NCBI RefSeq assembly: GCF_021390245.1
Contig: NZ_JAJUXH010000007.1
Coordinates: 124,001 to 188,000, forward strand
Direction of reading: 5' to 3'
Length of the DNA stretch: 64,000 nucleotides
Source of the DNA: Dyadobacter sp. CY323
GTDB taxonomy: Bacteria > Bacteroidota > Bacteroidia > Cytophagales > Spirosomataceae
A program made the position numbers and the translations under genes. The notes beneath the pieces were generated by a model that did not search any database, was not told the origin of the DNA, and was given only the letters and a program-made list of their open reading frames with translations. Below, in pieces: positions 42,212-49,265 of the stretch (position 1 is its first letter; every line of letters begins with the position of its first letter).

Positions 42212-43231
42212 TTAGGCCGAAGGCTGAGCGCCGGGCAACTGTGATTCCGGGTGAAGTGCCATCATGCAATTCCGCACGATCGCTCTTTTCGCCAATTCGA
42301 TTTTAAAAGCATTATGTTCATAACCGACGGCACCCTGAACGATGATTTCCGCTGCCTGCCGAAAATTTTCCCCTGATGCGGTTTTGCCTTTCAGGAAATC
42401 TTCTGCGGCAGCCACGCGCCAGGGTTTGTGCGCGACCCCGCCTAATGCGATCCGGGCGTCCGTAATCGTTTCCCCGTCGAGTTCCAGGCCGGTTGCCACC
42501 GACACCAATGCAAATGCATACGAATTCCGGTCACGCAGTTTGAGATAGGAATAGTTTTTGGAAAAACCCTTCGCAGGCAGATCAATTCCCGTGATTATTT
42601 CGCCCGGTTTCAGGTTATTGTCTATGTGCGGCGTATCGCCGGGAAGACGGTGAAAATCAGCAAAATGAATGCTTCGCATACCCTGCGGACCTTCGACCTG
42701 TACCACCGCATCCAATGCAGCAAGTGCCACGCACATATCGGATGGGAACACCGCAATGCAATGCTCGGTCGTGCCCAATATGGCCATAATACGCTGATAA
42801 CCAGTTATTGCAGAACAGCCTGAACCGGGCTCCCGTTTGTTACACGGAACATTCGCATCGTAAAAATAGTAGCACCGGGTACGCTGCAGCAGATTCCCCC
42901 CATTCGTGGCCATATTCCTGATCTGCGCAGATGCTCCGGCCAATATTGCTTTCGATAACAATGGATAATGCTCCTCCACCAGGTGATTCCAGGCCGTCGC
43001 TGCGTTTTTAACGAATGCCCCTAAACGTAGTCCCCCATCCGGTAATTCCGTAATTTCGCGATGGTCGCTAATTCGGTTTATATCGACCAAAATGTCCGCT
43101 CTGGTCAGATTATATTTCATCAAATCAATGAGATTGGTACCTCCCGCAAGGTATTTCACATCTGCCTCACGTGCGGATTGACTGATTGCATCCTGTACGT
43201 CCGACGCTCTGAGGTAGTTGAAGTTATTCAT
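42212..43231 (-). CDS. FAD-binding subunit with extra iron-sulfur cysteines, PaoB/YagS-type
   Basis: The 339-residue protein has the FAD-binding segment VKYLAGGTNLIDLMKYN and IRNMATNGGNLLQRTRCYY. A cysteine-rich insertion follows (CYYF, PCNKREPGSGC, EHC) as in PaoB, where four cysteines hold a 4Fe-4S cluster not found in xanthine dehydrogenase. ADFHRLPGDTPH and the C-terminal domain complete it. The gene overlaps the 2Fe-2S subunit by 8 bases and lies 14 bases before the large subunit gene. Confidence 0.9.
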   Translation of the reverse strand: MNNFNYLRASDVQDAISQSAREADVKYLAGGTNLIDLMKYNLTRADILVDINRISDHREITELPDGGLRLGAFVKNAATAWNHLVEEHYPLLSKAILAGASAQIRNMATNGGNLLQRTRCYYFYDANVPCNKREPGSGCSAITGYQRIMAILGTTEHCIAVFPSDMCVALAALDAVVQVEGPQGMRSIHFADFHRLPGDTPHIDNNLKPGEIITGIDLPAKGFSKNYSYLKLRDRNSYAFALVSVATGLELDGETITDARIALGGVAHKPWRVAAAEDFLKGKTASGENFRQAAEIIVQGAVGYEHNAFKIELAKRAIVRNCMMALHPESQLPGAQPSA

Positions 43232-43745
43232 GGGCGAGTTGATTTTTAACTTCCATTATGGCGTCGATAATATTGGTATTGGCCCCGCACCGGCACAGGT
43301 TACCGCTCATGAGCTCCTTTACTTCCTCGCGTGATTTTGCTTTTCCCTCATTCAGCATCCCGATCGCACTACAAATCTGCCCCGGCGTGCAGTAGCCGCA
43401 TTGAAATGCATCATGCTCAATAAATGCCTTTTGCAGCGGATGAAGCTCACCTTCCTGCGCAATTCCCTCGATGGTCGTAATTTCGGAACCATCGTTCATC
43501 ACAGCTAATGTGAGGCAGCTCAATATCCGCTCACCGTCACAAAGAACAGTACATGCACCGCATTGCCCGTGATCGCAACCTTTTTTCGTCCCGGTCAATC
43601 CGGCGTAGTCACGCAGCCCGTCAAGCAGGCTTACCCAGGGAAGTACTTCCAGTTCAACGGGCTTTTGGTTGACAGTAAGCGTCACTTTTTGAGGGGTGAA
43701 ATTTTCAACGGTTTCAGCCTGCATATCGGGATAGTCGGTGGTCAT
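43224..43745 (-). CDS. 2Fe-2S subunit, PaoA/YagT-type
   Basis: The 173-residue protein has two 2Fe-2S clusters: the plant-ferredoxin type in GCDHGQCGACTVLCDG, and the four-helix domain in CGYCTPGQICSA and GNLCRCGANTNI. This chain relays electrons from the molybdenum centre to FAD. It lacks the Tat leader seen in E. coli PaoA, and no signal peptide is evident in any subunit, so the enzyme may be cytoplasmic. It is the first gene of the three-gene operon. Confidence 0.93.
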   Translation of the reverse strand: MTTDYPDMQAETVENFTPQKVTLTVNQKPVELEVLPWVSLLDGLRDYAGLTGTKKGCDHGQCGACTVLCDGERILSCLTLAVMNDGSEITTIEGIAQEGELHPLQKAFIEHDAFQCGYCTPGQICSAIGMLNEGKAKSREEVKELMSGNLCRCGANTNIIDAIMEVKNQLAHE

Positions 43746-43893
43746 AGGTCATGGTGAAGTAAAATAATGCGTTCATAATTATAACAATTATGCCAATGCA
43801 ATTTTCCCTAACCTGCTAAATGATACTTTATTATTATCCATTAGCGCATATACGAAAAGTGAAAATGAATTTCCACTTCGTGCGCAGCAATTA

Positions 43894-43931
43894 ATAAAAA
43901 AAACCAACCTGCCGCATTGGCCAGATTGGTT
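43894..43931 (-). terminator. Intrinsic terminator of the AT-hook gene
   Basis: On the minus strand AACCAATCTG (43931-43922) pairs with CAGGTTGGTT (43911-43902), nine of ten bases, over a 10-nt loop, and is followed by a run of T in the same strand (43903-43896). It lies 47 bases after the stop of the AT-hook-type gene. Confidence 0.78.
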
Positions 43932-43977
43932 AGATAAAAGACTTAAAAAAACGAGTAAGGGAAAACCCTTCCGGTTA

Positions 43978-44451
43978 TTATTCCGAAACGGCAGCTTTTG
44001 GCCTGCGGCCACGTGGCTTGCCTGTATACTCTGGTTTTGGTTTTGAGTCTGAGCTTGATAGTTCGAGTTCGTACCCAACTACACCTTCCTCATAATTAAA
44101 CAATGTGATGTCAAACGTATATTTTGCCTGTTCAAAATCGACGCCGCCTTTTTTGAGGATTATATCGAGCGGAATGGAGTATCCACGACCACTTTTTGTC
44201 AAACCAAAAGTACCTTCGGTATCTGCGCTTGGAATGAGATAAAGATTTTTCAAAGTTCTTTTTCCCTGCTGGGTACCAATTCTGAAACGTGTGCTTAATG
44301 GCTCTATACCTAATTCTTCAAGCGTTTTCGGAGGAAGTACCAACTTGCCTGTGGCGGATATATAACCGGTTGGCTTTGGTTGTTCTTTTGGTTTTTTAGT
44401 GACAGCAACATTCTCCTCCGGAGAAAAGAATTTTATCGCGCTTGCTTTCAT
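43978..44451 (-). CDS. Unknown 157-residue protein with C-terminal AT-hook-like motif
   Basis: No family was recognised. The C-terminal GKPRGRRPKAAVSE contains the RGRRP core of an AT-hook, a minor-groove DNA-binding motif. The middle (about 30-125) has well-formed amphipathic strands such as ATGKLVLPPKTLEELGI and YSIPLDIILKKGGVDFE, with no membrane segment. Preceded by a 420-base AT-rich region with no gene and followed by a good terminator, it is probably a single-gene unit and may be a small chromosomal protein or regulator. Confidence 0.65.
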   Translation of the reverse strand: MKASAIKFFSPEENVAVTKKPKEQPKPTGYISATGKLVLPPKTLEELGIEPLSTRFRIGTQQGKRTLKNLYLIPSADTEGTFGLTKSGRGYSIPLDIILKKGGVDFEQAKYTFDITLFNYEEGVVGYELELSSSDSKPKPEYTGKPRGRRPKAAVSE

Positions 44452-44871
44452 ATTGGATATGATGGGTTATTATTAGTTTAATTATTTACAAATAAAGCAA
44501 TCATGCCAATTAATTAAAACTTTTATCCAATAAAAAATGAAGCTGTAATTAAGTTTAATTTCAAATACATAATATATGAATTGAATTCGCTCCCAAAATA
44601 AGCGCAACTTTTAATAATAAATCCTCAGTCCGATCACATCAATTTCCCGATACATGGGCCGAATTCACTTAATAAAAATCCGCAATGCCGATGATTGTTG
44701 TACGGTGTAAAAACGGATTGACACTCCATAACAAGTGATAACTAAGTTACTAATAATGAGACCATACTATCACAAAAGTCCGAGCGTACTAACTCAAAGA
44801 AAAAGACGAATTATCTTGCGCCTGATGTGGTCAAATAGGCGGAATAGAGTGCCCCATTTAAATTTCAAACT
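44452..44871. other. AT-rich intergenic region with no gene
   Basis: I found no convincing coding frame, RNA or repeat here. It contains runs of A/T-rich sequence including TTAATTAA-like stretches before the AT-hook gene, and a T/A-rich area near 44560-44640. Both flanking genes are on the minus strand, so this is the promoter region of the AT-hook gene plus the 3' side of the NUDIX gene. Confidence 0.5.
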
Positions 44872-45330
44872 TCATAATTTTAAAAGCGATTTCAATTCTT
44901 CCAGAAAGGGAATCTGCCTTTCATTCATTTTTTGTGTGGCAACCTGTAATCCGAACCAACCGGCTTTGTCTACTTCCGGAAACGTCTGCCTTTTCCCGGA
45001 ACGCGGCGGCCATTCAATGTCGAATGAATTACTGACAATTGCCGACGCATCCAGGTCGCCTTCGCATGCCCAGGCTTTCACTTCCTTTCCACTTTTCAAT
45101 TTTACCGGTTTCAATGCGATAAAATCACCTTCCGGTTTAAATCCGGTTTCCTCTTCAAATTCCCGTTTTGCTGCGTCCAGTGCATCTTCGCCGGACACAT
45201 AAATCCCTTTCGGTATCGACCAGCTGCCCAAATCCTTCCTGGCAAAAAAAGGTCCGCCCGGATGAACCAGCAACACTTCTAACTCTTCTTTTTTCCGATA
45301 CATTAAAATTCCCGCGCTCTGACTAGCCAT
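44872..45330 (-). CDS. NUDIX hydrolase
   Basis: The 152-residue protein has the Nudix box as GIYVSGEDALDAAKREFEEE followed by TGF, matching GX5EX7REUXEEXGU. The preceding AGILMYRKKEELEVLLVHPG resembles the diadenosine polyphosphate/NDP-sugar types. It is of normal length for a single-domain housecleaning pyrophosphatase. The substrate cannot be told from sequence. Confidence 0.93.
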   Translation of the reverse strand: MASQSAGILMYRKKEELEVLLVHPGGPFFARKDLGSWSIPKGIYVSGEDALDAAKREFEEETGFKPEGDFIALKPVKLKSGKEVKAWACEGDLDASAIVSNSFDIEWPPRSGKRQTFPEVDKAGWFGLQVATQKMNERQIPFLEELKSLLKL

Positions 45331-45469
45331 TTTGTTTTTGATTAAAAGCCTCCATGTATACCGAGGTCGATGTAATTATTAAATGTATAAAAATCAAAAA
45401 CCGACAGATCAGAAATGATTGCCGGTTAAAACTGCACGAAAGTTCGTGCCGTATATGAACGTACTTAGT

Positions 45470-45628
45470 TTATTTTTCAGCACGCCTGGGAAACTTTTTT
45501 AAAGTTTCGTCCATTCGGATGGTCTTGCGGTCGATGAAGGATAAACCATTTTCATCCATCGGAGTTACGACAAGCTTTCTGTCTGCATGAGTCTTGCCTT
45601 TTTCATCCTTCGCAATAGAAGAAAACAT
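45470..45628 (-). CDS. Small basic protein of unknown function
   Basis: ATG 45628 gives a 52-residue protein (MFSSIAKDEKGKTHADRKLV, then VTPMDENGLSFIDRKTIRMD and a basic tail KKFPRRAEK). It is highly charged, with no hydrophobic segment and no recognised family. A longer frame back to 45691 adds a hydrophobic stretch but less natural sequence. Possibly a nucleic-acid-binding or stress peptide. Confidence 0.4.
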   Translation of the reverse strand: MFSSIAKDEKGKTHADRKLVVTPMDENGLSFIDRKTIRMDETLKKFPRRAEK

Positions 45629-45662
45629 AATATCGTGTTTTAAGTATATTGAAATGTACAAA

Positions 45663-45917
45663 TCATTTAGCTGATAACAAAAAAGCATCAAAGTTTATCC
45701 CTTTTTTGAAATCCATAAATCCGATATCGTCGGCCCTGATCAAACCTTCTATTTTCAGCTCTCTTGGAACCAGGTCTATAATCTTCGCGATTTCCCGTTG
45801 ATATAACCTTGTTCGTACAGCCGTACTTAACCTACTGATGACGATGCGTAGCTCGAAGTTTCCTGCTCTACCAATACTGTAAAATTTATATGAATAAAGT
45901 ATTCCGAAAAGCGACAT
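45663..45917 (-). CDS. Doubtful 84-residue ORF
   Basis: The frame reads SRLSTAVRTRLYQREIAKII then DLVPRELKIEGLIRADDIGF, which is plausibly helical, but no family is recognised. Its start region overlaps a small membrane-protein frame on the plus strand (45890-45988). At most one of the two is likely real. Confidence 0.25.
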   Translation of the reverse strand: MSLFGILYSYKFYSIGRAGNFELRIVISRLSTAVRTRLYQREIAKIIDLVPRELKIEGLIRADDIGFMDFKKGINFDAFLLSAK

Positions 45918-45988
45918 TTCTTTTTGTAGTCAGCGGGATCATCCTGATGAGTTTGATAGTGTGGAATTTTCATAGTCGGCAAAACTAA
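45890..45988 (+). CDS. Candidate 32-residue single-pass membrane microprotein
   Basis: ATG 45890 opens a 33-codon frame: a basic start MNKVFRKATF, a hydrophobic helix LFVVSGIILMSLIVW (about 11-25), then NFHSRQN and a stop. This basic-hydrophobic-polar layout is the one expected of short inner-membrane peptides. There is no homology evidence. It lies 142 bases before the first LytS-type kinase and could be co-transcribed with it. Confidence 0.45.
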   Translation: MNKVFRKATFLFVVSGIILMSLIVWNFHSRQN

Positions 45989-46129
45989 GGAATTCAGATA
46001 AAATCAAAAATCAGCAATTTCGAAGCGCTTTTCCGGCTCGCGATCCCGAAAGTTCTCGGCGCCCATTTGGATTCAGGTGCGGGATACTTATTTTTGAAAA
46101 AACCATTAACACCTTCCTTCTCTTAAAAC

Positions 46130-47173
46130 ATGAAACCCGATTTCTTTTCAAAATATGAATGGTGGTATCACCTGGCGATGATGCCGGTGTTTTTTGCAGT
46201 TGGAAACTATTACTTCATCGGTTCAGGCTATTTTACAGATCCCGACACATTTATAATTGCGTCCCTGCTTGTATCTGTGCTTTACTGGTTCTCCATTGTA
46301 ACTCTCACGCTTCTCGTTCGCTGGATTATTAATCATTATCCGGGCGTCGATCAAACAACCAAACGTTTGCTTGTGATGCTGTTTTATGTTGGAAGCATTA
46401 CCATGTTGCTGGCGATTTTCGATGTATGGGCTTACAGCATCACGCCCGGTTTGAAGGTGCAGTTTGCCTGGCATACGGTCTGGCCGATTATGGTACTTGG
46501 CGCTTTTTTTGATGTATTTCTATGCGCAATGCTGGGTTTATTTTACTCGCTTGAACAATGGAGAAAGAATGAAGCTGAAAGTGAAAAATTACAACGCATG
46601 TCACTTCAAACCCAGCTTGATGCATTGAAAGGTCAGGTTAATCCTCACTTTTTATTTAATAGTCTTAACACGCTTTCCTCCCTCATCAGCGAAGACCAGG
46701 ATATGGCGGAAACCTTTGTCGAAGATCTTGCCAAGATTTACCGATATATTCTGCAGGCCGGAAAAACCGAACTAATACCTCTGAAATCTGAACTGAATTT
46801 TCTACAAACCTATTCGAGACTGCTGCACGTTCGGTACGGAAAAAGTTTACAGATCATCGCGCCTGAATCAGGTCCGGGCGATTTGTTTGTTCCGCCGCTG
46901 GCTTTGCAGATATTGGTGGACAATGCGATCAACCACAATGCAATGTCGGCTGGAAAACCGCTCGTGATCGAGATCGAAATTGCATTCAGCCAGCGAATCG
47001 CCATTAAAAATAATATGCAAACCAAAATCCGTTCGATCCGGACGACGCGCGCGGGACTGGCAAGCCTCAAAGCCAAATATAAGGAACTCAGCAACCGGGA
47101 AGTCCGCGTGGAGCAGAACGAGGAAAACTTCATTGTGAGCCTGCCCCTGTTGTCCGAGCCGGTGCGCGTGTAA
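46130..47173 (+). CDS. LytS-type sensor histidine kinase (first of two)
   Basis: The 347-residue protein has four N-terminal membrane segments (about 14-34, 42-64, 80-100, 115-140) and a His_kinase (LytS-type) domain. The phospho-acceptor lies in LKGQVNPHFLFNSLNTLSSL (histidine near residue 178). The ATPase N-box is LQILVDNAINHNA. The G-rich region is weak (RTTRAGLASLKAKY where the family often has STGIGLxNI). No extracytoplasmic sensing domain is present, so the signal is probably membrane-derived. Confidence 0.9.
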   Translation: MKPDFFSKYEWWYHLAMMPVFFAVGNYYFIGSGYFTDPDTFIIASLLVSVLYWFSIVTLTLLVRWIINHYPGVDQTTKRLLVMLFYVGSITMLLAIFDVWAYSITPGLKVQFAWHTVWPIMVLGAFFDVFLCAMLGLFYSLEQWRKNEAESEKLQRMSLQTQLDALKGQVNPHFLFNSLNTLSSLISEDQDMAETFVEDLAKIYRYILQAGKTELIPLKSELNFLQTYSRLLHVRYGKSLQIIAPESGPGDLFVPPLALQILVDNAINHNAMSAGKPLVIEIEIAFSQRIAIKNNMQTKIRSIRTTRAGLASLKAKYKELSNREVRVEQNEENFIVSLPLLSEPVRV

Positions 47174-47306
47174 CCTGTTCGCTACAATTCATACTTCAAA
47201 AAAAACAGTTGATACAACATTAGGGACGGCCGTAGATTCCTTTATTCTATTTTTGAATTAACCGATCATCCAAAGCCGCTGAAATGCCGGGTTCATCAAC
47301 CGAAAA

Positions 47307-48410
47307 ATGAAAAAATGGTTTGAAAATATCTCAGGAGAAATTAGTCCGAAAAGCCGATGGTCTTATGCACTGACCATGCCGGTTTTCCTGACGTTTTTTA
47401 GCTACCTGATGATCGGACCTTCGTTTTTCAGTAACTGGAAGACTTTTACAGGTGGCATTCTGCTCAACGGAGCAATCCTGACGACCACCTTTTTCATTCA
47501 ATCCCGCATCAACGATTCCATCATCCGGCGCTACTCCGGGCTGGACGAAACCGTAAAAAGGATCTTCGTATCGGTTTGCTCGCACGCCATTTTATCCGCG
47601 GTTTTCTTACTATTATGCGCCTGGCTTTATGTGCATTTCAAGCTTTTCGGGTCCACACTTACGGCTCGCACGCTTTTCATTATTTATGTGGTAAATCTGG
47701 GGGCGATCGTGCTGGTAATGGGTATCCAGGAATCGTTTCACGCGATCGGGAGGTGGAGGCAGCAGGAGGTTAATAAAGAGCGATGGATGAAAGAGCATGT
47801 GAATGGACAGCTGGAAAGTCTGAAAGCGCAGGTGAGTCCACATTTTCTGTTCAATACACTCAATTCCCTTTCGACTCTCATTGCTGAAAATCCTCAGAAA
47901 GCCGAGCAGTTTGTGGACGAAATGGCGCGGGTGTACCGGTATTTATTACAAACAAATCATTCTTCGTTCGATAACGGTGACTTCGGCCAGCTCACTACCC
48001 TTCAAAAAGAACTTTCATTTATCGAATCGTACGGACATTTGCTTAAAACGCGGTATGGCGAAGGAATGAAGCTTTATATACACGTCGAAGAAAATCTCCT
48101 GACGCGCCGGATTCCGCCGCTCACGCTGCAATTACTGGTTGAAAATGCCGTAAAGCACAATGTGATCCGGGTCAGTCGGCCTTTGACGATATTCATTCTC
48201 AGCACCGAAAATGACCAGCTCATGGTACGGAATAATCTTCAAAAAAAGACATTGACTGCCGGCGCAGAACATCTCGAATCCACGCGCGTAGGCCTGATCA
48301 ATATCATTACCAAATACAAGCTCCTCAACGAATACCAGCCCACATTGCCTGAGCCGGTTGTTGAGAGCAATCACGAATTTTTCACAGTAACATTACCTTT
48401 AATTGCCTGA
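47307..48410 (+). CDS. LytS-type sensor histidine kinase (second)
   Basis: The 367-residue protein has the same design as the previous gene: four membrane segments, LKAQVSPHFLFNTLNSLSTL (histidine near residue 186) and the N-box LQLLVENAVKHNV. The final glycine region reads STRVGLINIITKY. The two kinases are paralogs with diverged membrane halves. It ends 7 bases before the LytTR regulator, so kinase and regulator form one transcript and a cognate pair. Confidence 0.92.
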   Translation: MKKWFENISGEISPKSRWSYALTMPVFLTFFSYLMIGPSFFSNWKTFTGGILLNGAILTTTFFIQSRINDSIIRRYSGLDETVKRIFVSVCSHAILSAVFLLLCAWLYVHFKLFGSTLTARTLFIIYVVNLGAIVLVMGIQESFHAIGRWRQQEVNKERWMKEHVNGQLESLKAQVSPHFLFNTLNSLSTLIAENPQKAEQFVDEMARVYRYLLQTNHSSFDNGDFGQLTTLQKELSFIESYGHLLKTRYGEGMKLYIHVEENLLTRRIPPLTLQLLVENAVKHNVIRVSRPLTIFILSTENDQLMVRNNLQKKTLTAGAEHLESTRVGLINIITKYKLLNEYQPTLPEPVVESNHEFFTVTLPLIA

Positions 48411-48417
48411 TATCATT

Positions 48418-49194
48418 ATGAATGCCCTGATTGTTGAAGACGAAGATTTATCCGTGCGCAGGTTGAAGAAGTTGCTGGCAGAAACCGTTCCGTCGCTGAC
48501 CGTCGCGGGCGTAACCGACAGCATTGAGGAAACCGTGGATTGGCTCGAAAAAAATCGTAAAAACAACGCCGATCCGGATCTCATTTTCCTGGACATCGAA
48601 CTTTCCGACGGGCAGAGTTTTGAGATATTTAATCGGATCCAGGTTACCAGTACGATCATTTTCACGACGTCTTATGACGAATATGCCTTGCAGGCTTTCA
48701 AACTGAACAGCATCGATTACCTGCTGAAACCGGTACACCGGGAAGATTTGCAGCGCAGTATGCAGAAATATGAAAACCTCCGTGCGCAACCTGCCGCCGA
48801 CTCGCTGGAAGGAATCCGAAAATTGCTGGAAGGATTTCGGAAACCCGCCGTGGAATACCGGCAGCGGTTTCTTGTAAAACAAGGTCAAAAAATGCTTTCG
48901 GTTGAGGTTGGCGACATTTCCTATTTTTTCACAGACGATCGGTACAGCTTTTTCATTACTGATTCTGGTCAGAAATTACTCGTGGATTATACGCTCGACG
49001 AACTGGCGGAAGTACTCGACCCGTCGCGCTTTTTCAGGATCAACCGGGGTATGATGGTTGCTCATAAAGCCGTCGATAAAATTGATCCCTATTTTGGTAA
49101 CAGACTGGCACTCACGCTCCGCCCAGGTCATAGTAAAGAAGCATTGGTAAGCCGGGAAAAAGTAAGCGATTTCAAGCATTGGATGGGAAAATAA
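48418..49194 (+). CDS. LytTR-family response regulator
   Basis: From ATG 48418 the protein is 258 residues. The receiver has E7-D8 acidic residues, the phospho-acceptor D59 in LIFLDIELSDG and K102 in LLKPVHREDL. The LytTR DNA-binding domain (about 145-258) includes QGQKMLSVEVGDISYFFTDD and FRINRGMMVAHKAVDKIDPY. It probably serves both upstream kinases. An upstream TTG (48403) lies inside the kinase gene and is not needed. Confidence 0.94.
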   Translation: MNALIVEDEDLSVRRLKKLLAETVPSLTVAGVTDSIEETVDWLEKNRKNNADPDLIFLDIELSDGQSFEIFNRIQVTSTIIFTTSYDEYALQAFKLNSIDYLLKPVHREDLQRSMQKYENLRAQPAADSLEGIRKLLEGFRKPAVEYRQRFLVKQGQKMLSVEVGDISYFFTDDRYSFFITDSGQKLLVDYTLDELAEVLDPSRFFRINRGMMVAHKAVDKIDPYFGNRLALTLRPGHSKEALVSREKVSDFKHWMGK

Positions 49195-49265
49195 GATCGC
49201 GCCCATTTTTTCTTAAAATAGTAGTAAATTAGAGGGTACACATTTTGACCCCATTTAGCTACTCT

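Noticed and set aside
43788-44078. 96-residue frame on the minus strand overlapping the AT-hook gene
   Set aside because: It crosses the terminator at 43894-43931 and shares bases with the better-supported 157-residue frame.
44735-45202. 155-residue frame on the plus strand
   Set aside because: Shadow of the NUDIX gene, whose Nudix box is intact on the minus strand.
33173-46062. CCGAAAGTTCTCGG found in two intergenic regions (near 33173 and 46048)
   Set aside because: A 14-base repeat pair is expected several times by chance in 64 kb, and the contexts differ.
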